64,000 nucleotides of DNA from Paragonimus westermani (GCA_008508345.1 QNGE01003896.1:7410-71409); one strand, 5' to 3'; shown: positions 35,741 through 50,500, counted from the stretch's first letter. Notes: generated by a model not told the origin, from the sequence alone. A program made the numbers and translations.

Positions 35741-37910
35741 AGATCTGAACGGTTGTGATCGAGAAAACCACTGAATAGCACATATCCACGCATTCATTCA
35801 AGATGAAGCGGACATGATCAACTTGACTGGCATGGTTTGTCTCGCTTTCCGTTGTACAAAACATATATGTATATGCACAATGTGTTCTGGCATTCTTTAA
35901 AATTGATATGCACATTTCGACAATTCACATCCCGTGTTGTCACGCCTTATTGCGTTCTGTAACTTCCGTATGCCCAGTTGTTATTTTATTCACTTCAGTC
36001 CCAAATAACAAAGAGTTAACTACCGTAACTTAGGGTGTGAAAGAAATTCGGGGACACATGTTTGAGAAGTGCGGGGGCTCAAAAACACAGTTACAAAAGC
36101 ACCAGACATTTCCTATGTAAGTTCAATATAACCAACTATCAGCTAATTGATAGGCATTCTCCTATTCTTTTGATAGTAATTCAATAGGTAATGAAATTAT
36201 TTGTTTGTATGCTGGTTACTTATGAGCTGCCTGAAATACACGTGAGATTTACATGATTCAGATTTCTCATCACGAGGCATATTAATATCGATCTTTCGAA
36301 CCTGCTCATATACATGTTTACATAAAACGGGGCACGTTCATGGGGTAAAAAATCAAACCATTGATAGTCCACAATACCCAGCAGGTATCTTGAAAATCAG
36401 CCGCAAAATAACATGAAAATATGCAATAGCCTAAGAGAATAGCGCGCGCCTTTGTACTGCCACTACGCTCAACCTGGATTTGTATAATGTGGACATGCGA
36501 AATCGCTTCCACAATGAAGTGTTCAGGGCAATTATAAGGCTTGAAATATGATGTTCTATGAAATTAACAAAGGTGGTAATTTTATTTAACAGAGCTGGAA
36601 GACAAACGTGATTGAAGCTCCATGTTTCAATGGTGGAGGGGGAAACAATCGGAGTTTGGTGGAAAGTGGGAAGCATGGTGAAAGTAAGATGTTCTAGTTT
36701 TGACATTTCAGTATGATTACATATCGTCACAGGTGACGGACGTCATCTGGTCTTGTCCACCCAATCTCCTGATTGCTGCATTTGGTCAGTTTATCACTAC
36801 TAGATAAAAAAATTGTCTCCGTTGAATTTTGTAAAAAAACAATTGGAATTATACACTTAACAGCATTCTCTATCCGTCAGTCAGACAGTAGACATTCTAC
36901 TGACGAAAATATAACAATGTCAGAAGAAATTGTTTCGTATCCAGATCGTTCTTCAGTGTGTTCCACTCTGACTTCGGCACACGTTTCCAGTGATACTGAT
37001 TGAACTCTAACCGTGACCACTCCAAAGAAGAACGGAGAATACCGGTTGTGTAGCGGTTACCAAAAAGCTCCGTATTAAAACATAGGTTTCAACGGAAGGT
37101 CAATCGAACACTTCATTCATGTATATCGCAGCCACACGGATCGAAACTACAGCAGATTAATGAATCCGATATGCTGAATTCTGACATCACAACCTGAAAT
37201 TCGCCAAAGATTTATGAAAACTTATGGTCTGTCACGAATAATCAATCCACTGTGCTAAATCAGATGCGTACACTGTTGTAGTGAAACTGTACAGTCAGCA
37301 AACTCATCGAATTTATTCTTGTTTTATATTCGTGATTACCATAGTAATTTCAGTCTTCAGGTATATTTTGTTGCTTAGTTTGGTTGCAATCAATCCCACT
37401 CAAGATGGGAGGTGCCATTTGACCAGTCGTATCGCGGTTAAGTGGCACGATAATGAGAAAATCTCTATCCGTGTTGGCGTGCCCGTCATGGTCAACCGGA
37501 TGGGTCAGGAGAGAGGAAGTGTCGTTTTATATTTCCTCGGCATGAAGCTTCGCATGAATGGGTTCAGGACTTAATTTCGATAGGCGTCTGGTCGTACCAC
37601 CTATGTTACTGAGCAACACCAGTAGTTAATTGGATAGACTGATGATGAATGGGTGGTGTGGGACATGAAATTCATTAGACTGAGTCAATCTATCGATTCT
37701 GAGCAAGGTGTCAAGGGAGACTCTCGACATAATAAATGTTTTGAAACAGTTCATTCCCTTCAGAAGTTTGAACAAAACTGTTAGAACACGAAAACTGGTA
37801 GATGCAAGCATTTCGTATTGACTCGTCTTTACCAAATTTACAATAACATGAAACGGGATTTTTATTTCGAGCAATTAGGGGGCAGGGTGGTTAGTCAATC
37901 GGTTGGTTAG
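35741..37910. other. No supported gene; possible second retroelement trace
   Basis: Near 37010-37080 (+) the frame reads TPKKNGEYRLCSGYQKA, which resembles the start of a gypsy RT palm (KKxGxxRxCxDY). It is short and soon interrupted. The remainder is unrecognised. Confidence 0.3.
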
Positions 37911-37919
37911 GAAAGGTCA

Positions 37920-39830
37920 CTAACTCCAGGGAAGGGTCCAGCTAACGAGCAATTGTTTTTGAACACACAGGGTCGACTTAAGTCGATTGGTTGCGGCAGC
38001 CTCAGCAAACCACAAGGATCTTGCATTGGAGTGACGTAATAGGAGTCTGAATGCACAAGCCGGGTCGATAACGTGACCAGTGGTCAAGACGTGTCTTGCG
38101 ATTGCGGACGCTGGTTGTTTGCGTGTTTCAACAACATTGTCGTTCTTTTGTAATACAGAGCTCTGCGCCCATTTAGGCAAATGTTCCCTCACTCTAGAGG
38201 TCAAGCACCTCTTGGTTCTGCCTATGTAGTTACATGTAACTTGGTAGATACAATGTGAGGTGGCACCGACAGGCTGATCTGCTTTGATTGAAGGGACAGG
38301 CAGTTTATGGGTCCGGGCTAATACACAGATTTCCGCTGCTTTGAATGTTCGTTTATGCGAATTCACTAGTCTGCGTTGTTTGGTGCAGGCTATAATCAAA
38401 TTTGCAAAGCAGTTCTATATAAACCTTTTTTCTCACTGTGGCCACCTGTTTGGAAGATGGTTTCGGCCTACTGTGCCTTTCCATGGAGCTTTTTGGAATA
38501 CAGATGCGATCAGGTCTGGTTCCTTCGAAAGACTATCCTTTGTACAGACTCGTCTTGCTCGTGTGAATAGTGTATTCATTAGTGTGCGTTTGTGATGGAT
38601 CGGCGTGAAGCTACTTAACTTCAGGTATTTACCGGACCACGTGGATTTCCTATAGACAGCTCTTTTGATAGAGCCATCCTCCCGGCGACTAATGAGTATG
38701 TTTATAAACCGCAAACAGTTGTCGGTCTCAAATTCACACGTTACTTCCAGGTTGGGATGACAACTATTAAAGCGCTGCACTGGGTTACCTATTGTCTGTT
38801 TGGACCGACGGGATACTAGTGTATCACCAACGTAACGTTTGTAATATGACAGACTCGCCATGTTTGTAGCCAACTCCCGCTCAATCCTTAACATGAAAAA
38901 TCCGCTAGGACGTGCCCTAGTGTAATCCCCATAGCTATTCCGTCTAGTTGGCTGTAGCACCGATCAAGAAAACGGACGCTGATGTTTTCAGTGCATAAAA
39001 ATTAGGCTTCTCTCAGAATATCACTGGGCAGAGGAAAAGTAATGTGGCTCATTTCAACGAGTTCACAAATATAATCGATTGTCTCGTGTAGCGGGACATT
39101 CGTGAATATGGAACATATCAACTCATTAGCAGGAATGATGTTTTCCAAGTCACTGATCAACCCAGAAAAACCTTTAATAGAATGTGCTTGAAACTCGTGT
39201 TTCTATGGCGTTTAAATTGTGACCAACCAGCCTGCCAATTTACGGTACAGAAAACTTGTCATCGCCAGGATAGGCCCAATAGGCATTCCAGACTTTTGTG
39301 TTTTAGAGGGGCCGTAGAGCTGAGGTGTCGACGACCAACAAGGGTTTCCAACGCCATGTCATCGATCATGCGCAGTTGTAAGAGCAGTTGAAGATGCCTT
39401 GCTATGCGACGTTCAATTTCGGTGAAGTTGTCCATGGTGTCTATTTGCTGAACCTTCGTTCAGTCCTCTGATATTGACAAGACCTTCTTCACATATAAAT
39501 CTCTGTCTAAAATGACTGCCAGGAGCCTTTGTTTGGCTTAAATATTAATACATTTTCTTGATTTAAGTTCTCTTAGTGACTGCAGGTGTTACTTTGTGAT
39601 AGCACGCCGGCCATCGATCGGGGTCATGATAAACCCGATAGCTATATCAGTCAGTTTGGTCTTAAGCCAGCCTAGGTTGTCAGCAGTAGTTGGCTGAAGG
39701 TCCGATAATCGATCAATCAAGCTCTCAAACTGGGCTTCAGTGTACAGACGATTAGGTTTTCCGTCTGGTCCGATGGATATCTCTTTTTGGGGAGTTCCGT
39801 AGCTCACAGGTTCATAGGGGTGAGTTTACT
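37920..39830 (-). pseudogene. Decayed Penelope-like retroelement (RT plus GIY-YIG)
   Basis: Minus strand, N- to C-terminal from high to low coordinates. A leader frame at 39807-39589 is typical of the segment before the RT. RT motif LYGPSKTQKSGMPIGPIL lies near 39320. SIFTNVPLHETIDYIC lies near 39090. The palm reads YKRYVGDTLV near 38860, where the Asp pair YVDD has become YVGD. The nuclease at 38399-37920 has CIYQ, NYIGRTKR, REHLPKW and ARHVLTTGH. Stops and frame changes separate the parts, though the RT palm (175 codons) and nuclease (159 codons) are each open. In the nuclease the usual residues between CIYQ and YIG are reduced by about three. It is a different copy from 20.1-20.6 kb and less truncated. 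Confidence 0.85.
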
Positions 39831-39834
39831 CTAT

Positions 39835-41240
39835 TTCCTGGTGAATGGTTCCGACAAGCTGTTACCACAAATAAATTAGTGCAACGTTTCCTGCAAGCCC
39901 TGTGGTCTATCTTCCGCATACATTCCTGACGATCTCTACAACAACGTGCGAACAGAGTTTTTTTGAAAAATTCACATGGACGAAACTCAGAATCAATGTA
40001 CTGACATTAGCATGATGGGTTGCGGTATGCAGGAAACCTTTCTGAACATCGTTTGACCTATACGTCCAAGAAGGGAGAACGGTCTTCTTGTTCATGGCCT
40101 GTCACTAATGCGAAAGTCTGGGTGGAAAAAAATTATACACACTGATTTCCGCAAGTTGTTCCATAATTCGCCAAAAATGGATTATATGATCAACAAATAG
40201 TTTGCGCAATATCAATTCACTTAAAAAAGACAGAAGTTTGTTCAGCTGAAACGGTAGCGTGTGGAGTCTTAATGGCCGGCGGAATATTTATTGAAATGGA
40301 CGTGAAATTAACCACACCTTTACGTTCTGTGTGAGGATTTAACTCAAAGAGTTCCAGCTGTGAAATACTTGGACATAATCGAGACTCACGTCAGCCACAA
40401 GAGCAGTATGCACAAATGCTGTGAGCGTTTGGTCAGCTGAGATGCAAAGATGCTCTGATATTTGAGCTTAATAGTCCCCCTCCCCAAGCACACATATTTT
40501 GTCAGATGGATTACACCGAATGCCCTTGGTAATGACTGCCCAGACAGGATTTATTGAGCGGGAAGGATTAGGATTCGTCATCGCGAGTGTTCAATTTTGC
40601 GGTACTGCCAAGTGATATGACAGATTTTTCAAATTGGAAGGTAAAATATTTCAATCACTCCGACTCAGACATTGTTCATAACACCGGAGATTTCACAGAA
40701 ACGCTACGAATCGTAATTACAGGTAGATTAATCTACGCCGGAAGTGAACATTTTCATTAGAGTTCGGTTCAACTACAGACGTTCAACGCCACCAACAGCA
40801 CTGTCAATTTCACTCTCCAAGTTCGCCACCACATAAACCTACACAAGCAATAGGCTGTGTCAAGTCAACTTACTCTCTGTAATTAAGACTGTGATCAAGT
40901 ATTACTCGTTTCTTCATGATGGTTCCCTAACTCTTCTATCCGGTTTATTGAAAGATTGAGCTCAGGTTGCAAAAGTTTAGCACGAGAGATTTCACCTACA
41001 TTACATTAGTTTGGAGTAGCTTGATCCCACAGTAAACTGTGACTCATGGCTGTGAAATTTTCTGATTTGGGTGATTAGTTCCTATTCTGTGTATACAATT
41101 CACAACTGTATACGGTGATTGTAGGTCCCTCATGAGCATGACAAATTTCGCAGGAAAATGCTGCGTACTGTTGCCTATCATCCAAAATATATTGGTACCA
41201 TCCCTCACAACCTGTCAGTAATAGTTAGGGAAATCAGACA
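39835..41240. other. No supported gene
   Basis: Upstream of the Penelope remnant. It may include its 5' end, but no terminal repeat or ribozyme was recognised. No other feature seen. Confidence 0.3.
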
Positions 41241-41241
41241 C

Positions 41242-41554
41242 ATCGTAGGTCGCTGATGAGTAGTCGGAGATTTGGTTTATTTTCAATTTGACCACCACTC
41301 ACATTTGACCGCAGCCTCCACATTCAGATAGACTTTCCAGCCAGCCTCTTTCGAAAACAAGCACTAGACTTGAGTTTCGTTCTTATTAGAGCTCATCAGT
41401 AGTGCATATCCTTGCCACGGCCGGGATTTGAACTCCTGGCATTCCAATCATGATGCAACCGTGTTGACCACTGCGCCACTGACCTCACACTAGGCACGAC
41501 CGAATTATCAAATCTGAACGCTCAACCACTCTCGCTCGTGAGATTGTAGGTCGG
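41242..41554 (-). mobile_element. tRNA-related short retroposon with hammerhead ribozyme, copy 3
   Basis: Full-length copy, about 313 bp, on the minus strand. Head GCGAGAGTGGTTGAGCG, then tRNA-like GGCGCAGTGGTCAACACGG (A box) and GAGTTCAAATCCCGGCC (B box and T arm), the hammerhead, and a tail ending CTACTCATCAG. The first bases at the 5' end (CGACCTACAAT) recur at the 3' end as CGACCTACGAT. This is either a diverged target-site duplication or the start of a second monomer. It is the best copy for defining the element. Confidence 0.88.
41361..41405 (-). ncRNA. Hammerhead self-cleaving ribozyme, copy 3
   Basis: Stem I GCACTA pairs perfectly with TAGTGC. Core CTGATGA and GAAA are intact. Stem II is GCTC with GAAC, carrying one mismatch. 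Stem III is ACTCAAGT, two base pairs. The predicted cut follows C41367 (minus strand). Probably weaker than copy 2 because of the stem II mismatch. Confidence 0.75.
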
Positions 41555-41559
41555 CAAAG

Positions 41560-44500
41560 TGATACTGAATTCGTATGACCAGGTACACAAAATGTAGATT
41601 TCTCCTACCGACACACTATCTAATGTATTGAAAGTCTAAGATACGAGTAATGTTTTGTCCGGTTTTGATAATCCTGTTCCCTTGTTAACCGAGGATTATT
41701 TCACAATACACTACATATTATAGCTAACATCAACGAGTTAATTCTTGCGGACAGTCAGCTTGGCTAGGTTTTAGTTGTGAATTAATTATGTGTCGATGTA
41801 GCAGAATCATACACAGCTGGAATGAGATTGCAACCCATTCCACATCAGCTGTCAAGTAAACGAAAATTGTAGCGATCACTCGTTAGACGTCAAATACCAC
41901 GTCACATAGACGCGGGAATTTGTCGACCAACCTACTACAGAGAAGGCTAGTCGAAATCGAGCATACTGGAACCCTGTTTCTTAATAATATTAATAAACCC
42001 ATTCCTTCAGTTACCCTCTGAGGACTTTGAAATGTAACATTTCCACTCGGTGCAATTTGCACGATTTTCGGAGTAAGTCAAACGATGCGTAAGATATGTA
42101 TATATATATATATGTATATGTGCGCTGAAAAGATGACATAAAGGTCCACATCAAACTGTGGGCTTTGTTTGGCCCATCCGATAAATACTGCCTGAAGAGC
42201 GTTATAATCAACAGCGTTCACCGTAGACCTTGTGGCTCACGGAGTGCACGGTAGTTGATCGATGACGTATAGACGCTCTCACGAGATGAGAGGAGTTTAG
42301 ATGATCTCAGTGATAATGTTTTGAGAATCAGATCTGTCCAACAAACAGCAAGGAAAGAAACCTGTTTTGTATCAAATTTTCCATGTTTTCTACATTCTCC
42401 AATTTACACTAGACGGACTACCATGAATGAATGACTTTCGGAATGGAAGTTAAAATTCGTTGGATGATCAATTAGTTTTGTTTGAAATAGCACGAAAATC
42501 GTTAATCAGCTGTAAAATAAATGTACAACTTGATAAGTATAAGTGGATGAATAATCAGCATCTTTGACAGGAAGCGTTGAACGAATTCCAGGATTATCAA
42601 ACTTACAGTTTGATGTAGATTGTTGATAGCCGACACTGGGTTTACGGTGTGAGAAAGAATCATATTGATTTCTCCCGAAGATGCGTTTGCCACTGAACGT
42701 CGGACACTGAGAGACTTGCTTTGAATCACTTTGCAATTTCATGAGAAATGCTGTGTATATTTCTGATAACCAGAAAGCTAGTTCAAGACCTCTGGTTTCA
42801 ACTTTTTCCTCACCCTATAGTTGGTGGATAAACAGTAAAATGACCTCTTTGACGGATAAGAATTTAAACAATGAAACGTTGATGTGCACACTTCGGGAGA
42901 TCTTTTTTTAACTATCTCTTTTAACAACAGAAAATATTTCATGCTCTGCACTTGACTGCACTACTCGCACGATAGATATTTTTTGAAATTTGTTCACTTT
43001 AACAAAATGTGCATGAACCATTGAAAATGATGTAATCCGATCTCCCGGAATATTTCCATCCAGAAACAGTGGGTTTATCAAGACCATGGCTAATAAAATT
43101 TTCTATAACGAACTGGATGTTTACTACTCACTGTTGGCCCCGGAGAGATAAGTTCAATTCGAACTGTGTGTCGAGTTTGATAATCTAAATGAAAAAAAAC
43201 TACGGAATGTTTGAGTATCAGCCAGTGCTTAGTTCGTAACAGGAACCATGCGTCCTCACTCAATGTGTGCTCTACCAGCTATGTTAAATGAGCACACATT
43301 TATACGCAAGGTATCATATAACAGATGATATCAAGCACAGATGGAAGTCTAACCTATCTTGTACGTATTCCACCACCCAGTTGGTTTGGGTTCGTATCAC
43401 CTAAGTATCAGTTACATATAACCATCTATCCTTAAAATCTGATTATCCTCACGTTGCTCGCATTTTTTTTCACACGTTCAGTGGCGTTTACTAAGACTGG
43501 TCAGATAGGAAACCATTTCGGTGATTAGTGAAACACTCCACAAAATGGATAAAACAACTGTTGACAGAGCAGTCTCAAATTGGTGAATCAGTTACTCAAA
43601 TTTGTACACCACCTACTGTTAGACATCTCAAGACAATAGATCCCCATGTTGACTTGATTAGCTGATTAAAAGTGTTGTTTAGCAGCAAGAACCTAAAGTT
43701 GGTGTCTTTTAGTGGAGTTAAGTCAACCGACATCTACTCAATTCAAAGGACAAATGCACATCCCAGCAGTCGGGAAATTGAGAACAAGTTAACTCCGTGC
43801 TCTGTACCATGGGCTGCCGAACGTTATTTGCATTAACAACTGAGATATAAGGTAGGCACATTCTGATGTACTAACAAACAGACCATGGTCATGTGACCAC
43901 CCGTTTGAGGCAGACAAACCTATTAGAATAGTACCGCATTCGAATATGCAAAACAGGGTACCGGAAAGCAACGCGGTGTACATTGTTGAAAGACGACGAT
44001 TTCATTGTTAGTTGAGTATAAGTGAATGACATTTTCACCTTCTGGTGTACGTCAAGGTTAGACATGAGGCAATGCGATAAAACATTTTGAAGCCCGTGTC
44101 TTATGTTCCCTCTCTGAAATACTTGACACAACCTTGTTGAACGTATTGTTATAAGAGAGATTGTCTGTTTTGAAGAGTTTCTAAAGTTAGATGGACAATA
44201 GTGGAAATAGTATGCTACACCTATCTCAAACATCATAAACTTACTAGTTAGCATAACTGACAGTCAATTTTTATTAACAATTCTATTGCGCGTAAATTTC
44301 TCGAACGCATTTTCGTATGCCAACAGGTGTACGTTGTTCAAGGGTCTTTCCCAGCAAGTCAAATCATCCACCACGTTCCCTAAGGCATTCGTAGTGTTTT
44401 CTGGAGCGCAAGTAGCTACTCTGAGAAGTGAATGATGAAAATTGCGAATGACGCAAAGCAGTCTTGATTATTTTTAAGTTGACCATTAACACCACCAGCT

Positions 44501-47500
44501 GTTTGTATACTATTAATATTTCCAGACATTAGAATTGAACTAAAAGGGGCAATATAATGAGAACCAGTAAAATTATAATGTGAGCAGTTGATATGGGCAA
44601 CAGAGACATTACACATAGAGTTAGTATCATTCAGTCAGTTCAAAATTCACATAGTGCTCTCACCATTTACAGTCTGGGGATGTGCAGACTAAAACAAGGG
44701 GCGGTCGCTTGAGGTATAATTTAATCAAGTTTGATAGACGCTTAACTGTACCATAGGCTTCTCAATTCTAAAATTTGCATCTTAAGTTCCAATTTGTCTG
44801 TTTATCGACTAAAATCGATTGACAGAAATGTAGGGCGTTTCCCAGGTACAACAAAAATCAGAGTGGTAATTAAGGTCCTGTGTCACGTAATTCTGGTGTG
44901 TGCATAAATATGAGTCAAAGGAAAGTTGGAGGTTTACCAACCTAGGCAGTTCCCTGAGTTCCTCCCGACTTTACTTTTGGCTGTCCAAACTGAAATTCAT
45001 TATCGAGACCGTTAATCAGCATTTCATTGTTTGTCCTGCTCGAAACCAACTAGTACACTATAATAATTTTATGATGAGCAAATAACCTGAACGGCCTTGC
45101 GGTGCACGTTGGCAAGACGAATAATGATTCAGAGATACTGGTAGAATCGTCTGTAAATTTAATCACTCTAGTTGGAGCATCTGCAATTCTGTGGAAATCG
45201 AATTTCATTGACAAGCTGGTATCACGTTGAGATCACCCAGTTTACTTCATGTGGTTTCTCAATCACACACCTTGTCGGGAAAAATTTTATCGATAACATT
45301 TTGAAGAAAGAATGTTCGCGGATGTGAATTAAGACAACCTTAAAAACGCCCTTTTAACCGTTAACGTGGGCTGGAATTTTGGTTCATTTTCGATTCATGA
45401 AGAATTGGTTTTTGACAATACTTGGTTCATTGGTTGAAACGAATACTGAACGCACAGTTATCACTAAGTTAACGAATGCTATGCGGGGACTGCGGACCAG
45501 TCTTAGTAACCTGAAAATGCTTTGATGGTTCATCTGACTCGTGAACATTAGGTTCATGATAGTTAAGTGACTGGTAGAACCAGACTACCTCAGCGTTCTG
45601 TACAAGCTGGGCGATTGTCGCGACACTTACTGGGTGCATCCTTGGAAAAGGAGGATTTATCTGTGTCTTGGATCTGAAGTCGTCGAGTAAACTGATTGCA
45701 AATCGCTGCATTTTAATTACTGTACTTTCAGAAGCAACAGGTGCAGATGGTATCGACGGCCAAGTTTGCAAGGTTACGATGTATATACCGTGAAATAGTT
45801 AATAGCTTGTATTATAGGGTATCGCAAGATATAACACCTTCTGTGTCCACACATACGTCGGTTGGATGACTCGGTCGTTTTCCGACTGGACAGTAATGAC
45901 GATCGGCAGACATCCACACAGCTTCTTCCGTTCTCTAGTATCAGGCGTGGTCCATCTGGTCTATCATCAGACATGAATGTCGAAGTGTCTGCACGTGGTT
46001 TGCATGCATGTAGCCAGAGTGAAAATCAAGGAACCAATTCAGACGCCTATCGGCACACGTAACGGTAGTGAATATTTACTCGTTCTGGTTTTCCATAGGT
46101 CACATATAGGAAAGAGTCTTGGGTGTCATCAGATTAATCGTTCGAGATGAAATCTAAAACCAAGGAAACAATTTGACAATAAACCAAATATAGATTTTTC
46201 TGTCTAGTTGCTTTCCTGTTTACGTAACACTCTATCGTTACCTGGTTTTCGATCACATTTTCAGGTACTCCCTTTTGGTCAGCTTTCATTGGGATCTCTA
46301 ATTATAGGCCTACGACTGAACAAACATCCTCCGATTTGCAAATAGTCATTCGTGATTTGCTGTATGCATTCGAGGACTAGTGGTCAGCTATTTGGTTTCT
46401 TCGAATCCCTGACCATACAAGTGAACTCAGACAAAACTCGTTCTACTGCGTGAAGTCCGTTCCACGTTTTATGCAATTTTTCTGGCACCCCAAAGTTTCA
46501 TACCACTTTATGCAACCACACGAACTATCCAACTTCCAGAGGCACGCTGAAACAGTCTTTTAACCTAATATTTCTCTTTCCAGCCTTGGGCAGCTTTTCA
46601 TATATTTACGACGAAGACCTACGTAAATTTCTACAGGATACTGAGTCAGAAAGCCACGATAGACTACTCATAAGCCTGTGTTGTCCTGTTAAATATTCTG
46701 TAAACGTTTGATCTCAACTTGTTAGCTCGTTAAGTTATCTTGCGATGGTTTACAACCAAGTATTGACATATTGCAAATTTTGTCCTCGTGCCTAGAAACT
46801 TAATCAATTTTATTTTCTCCTGGTGCCAGTCCCATCCCTCGAACAAAATTTCATCGTATCAGGCTGATATAACGCTTGAAATGCATGCTCATTTTTTCTA
46901 CACCAGTACACACTTCGATGAAACCTCTGTACGAGTTTTCTCAATATGTGTTTTTTTCTTGTTGCTATTTGATAAATGTTAATTTTGTGAACTGTGGAAC
47001 AGCAGCATTTATGCTGACCACACTTTCATAACTGGACTAACATTTTGGGCCTACCTGTTTCGTATCATATACTTCTATTTTCTCCACTAATATGGCAGTG
47101 CTATTGGATACTGACCTAATTACAGACCTTTTGTGCATTGGTTTTTATAATGTTTGCGCCAATACAAGAAGTCATCACTAAGGCACATTCGATGTACATT
47201 TGATGTCGGTATGAGTCCCTCAATTGCTTTTTCTACGTAAACTTATCGAATTAGAACTCTGTCCGTCGACTAGACACAGGTAACTGGCCCTTTCTGTTAA
47301 AAAGCATGTGGGCTGCTCTAGCTTTTATCGGAAGCCTTATCGCTAACTGTGAAACGTCAGTCCTGAAGGAGATTGGAGCAGATGTGATTGTTTGATGGAT
47401 CACGAGCATTTCTTGTGGCGTGTAGGGAGAGTGAAAATGCATCCAGTATGAACAATAGCTGTAACTAAATCGTGATATGCGTTACAGTATTGAAACGCTT

Positions 47501-50500
47501 GTTTATTCTCGTCGTCTTCTTCAAAGCAGTAAAAGCGAATTTTATGCAGAATGACAATTATAATTTGCTTCCATTCGATCATCATCCAACATGATCGGTT
47601 GCCAGTGTTTTTGGCCTATTTTAATGGTGCATGGTCCAACTCAAATCTATAAAGTCTCTAACTTTTTGCATTGACATGGTCACTTCACCAAGAAGTTATA
47701 TCTTGGAAGATCTGATTGTGGGAAACCTGTTCTTTAGTGAGATTCGCATCAGCATTAGGAACGACGTAACCAAAGACGACAGGTGTTCTCTTGGGTGCAT
47801 AACGACCCAACCATGGGAGCTCGAATGTTCACATTTGGGATCAGTTACACTCTTGTCCCACTATTTTAAACGGAATCCATGAACCGATTTGGGAGATCGG
47901 CTTTTTGATGTGATTTCTCAAGCAATCCACGCCGAAACCTACCTACGCTAATGTTGCACAATGAAAATGTATTGTTATTAGGTAAGTGACAGTCTAGAGG
48001 AGACCCAGCTGACTTGACAGACTGGTTATCGTTCAGGTTTTCTTCTCATAGTAAATTATTGTCGTCGCAAGAATGCAAATTGCAGGGCATTTCTTGTCAA
48101 TAAATATTGGCCGCTGTGGTCTGGTGAGACACTCACTTAAGCTTGTGACAAGTTTCACTTTTCCATAATATTAGACCGATCTACCTGCAATCGGTAAACC
48201 AGCCCTGGTTTGCTTAGGTCTTCTGTAAAGGACAGGTAGATCATGCTCAGAAGGCGGCAGGATCTGAGGGTCCTATGATGATTGCACCTTTTGTCATCGC
48301 ACAACCGGAAACTTCCTATTATGGCAATCTGCTTGACAGACAGACTTCTTCAGAAGGTAAACCACTCATTCTGAAAGATTAGCGCCATATCATCCGGTTT
48401 GCAGCATTAATGATGCAACATTGATATGAAACTAGATAAGACGGTTTAACCTCACCAAACTTCGGAGGCTGTGTCGTTCAAAGAACGTCCGGATGTCGAG
48501 AGAATTACAACAAATTCGCAATCCACTCCACTCTAGGCTGGAAATGTGACCTTTTATTGAAGTACATGTTAATTGGCTTAAAGTGTTCGACGAACAATGC
48601 CCCCCTTACCAGATGTGTTGAAAGCATAAGTAGCAAGTTCGCCCGGACAACCACAGCTGTGTAGTAGAGTTGCCTTTAAAGGAAAATATTTCGCCTGGAA
48701 CTGTTGAGTTGTCAGCCAAATGTGGTATCCGTTTTAGAAACCATTCAACTGGCCAGACAGTTAAATTGCCCTGAATGCTTAACACGCTGACCTATTATGT
48801 TAAACAGAGTGTGTAGATTCAACCGTGTTGGAAGCACCATGCTGATGGATCATACTGGACAGACAAGTTATCCGTTATGGCAACAAACCATATTCACTGG
48901 CAAGTATGCATATAAGTTTGTTGACTCACCTAGCCAACCGTCATTTGCTTTGTATGGATTGTTAATTATTTTCACCGAAACGGTATGCGACAAGTGGGTT
49001 CTACGATTTTTCCCACGTATGTATTTGTGTATGATAAATCCAAATCCAAGACGTAGATCAGCTTCATTTCGAAATGTGCTGACTACTGTTCATACGGATG
49101 ATATCCGGCTAACGACCAATCAATGAATTCGCAACCGGTCTGCTCAGGCTAAGGCTACCACTGACATTCACGGTCTTAATCTGGAGGTCCGGTGGAACAA
49201 CAATCTGAAGATGAAAACCGAATTTCTGATTCACACAACGATAATGCAAATCAATTTTGAGTAAGACGATGAAACACGATATCTGGATGGGCAAGACGTT
49301 TGAAGTCCGAGACAAATTCGTCAACTAAACGAATGAAACTTAGAAATACGGCGATCGGATGTGGCTCCAAAGAGGAACTAAAACTACTTAGGTCAATGGG
49401 TCATTTATCATTTTGTTTGCAGGTTGACGACGATAGATTCGGCATAAACTTGTAAAAACTTTAAATGGCACACATCAAGAAGGCTTACGATCCATTACTT
49501 CAGTGAAAAATTCATTAGTCCATGTCTTGACAGGAACAACAGCCCAAATATTATTGTTTGGTGAGTTTGCACAATTATGCCAAACCAAGTCAAGCGAATG
49601 AGTTTTGAATCGGACATGTCAGTAAATACATCAGATACAAACCAGAGATGATGGAAAATGTTTAACCCAACATATCATTTATATGCTTATTTTTATGGGT
49701 AGACTTATGTGCGTGTAGAAGGACACTGCCTTGCCCTTAATTGTTTGCGATAACAGTAAACGGGTATTGAGTTCTTATAGTGACTAATAAGCAACTCGTT
49801 GTAGGAAACTCAGATATCACATGGACAAAAGATGCAAAATGATAAACACGACAGCCAGCCATTTGAATGAACCGGTAAAGCCAAACTGTTAATTCAGCAA
49901 CACAGAGTGTAATCCAAATTCACTTGTCGGTCTGTTCTATTATACAAGTCATTATACGGCTGAAGTAAACGGAACGAGAGTGGACATCTTTTTCTGGACA
50001 CCTTCAAACCACATGTTATTCTGCAATTGCAAGAACAGAAGTGGATAGACGTTGTTTCGACTTTGTGTAGATTGTATCGGCAAGATGAATGGTGTTTTAT
50101 ATGATTATCGATCCCACTGATCCATTTCTAACCCAGACTGAGTAATGCCCTTTCATTCACTCCGCCAGCTATCTGGTCGTATTCCTGACATACCCCCCTT
50201 GAGAATGGCCAGACAACAATTAAAAAGGCAAATTTTGATCACTATCACATTTTAAACCTTCAGCAGAAGGGAAGACAGGCAAGAGCAAAATTGTAATGCA
50301 AATTAGCGGCAGAAAATGTGCGGTTTGCTGCCTTCTCCAATTGTTCAGTGTGTTGTTAAACAGTAGACTCATGAAGATAAGGCTGATCGCTAAACGTTTT
50401 ATGCCTTCTCGGTTTGCTGAGTTTATTATTGCTGTGCGCCATATTTCTTCTGATGAAACTATCGTGAAACGAATTTTGCTACAGTGACTTTTTGGTCTGT

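Noticed and set aside
38284..38595. Plus-strand ORF over the Penelope element
   Set aside because: Antisense shadow of the RT and nuclease frames.
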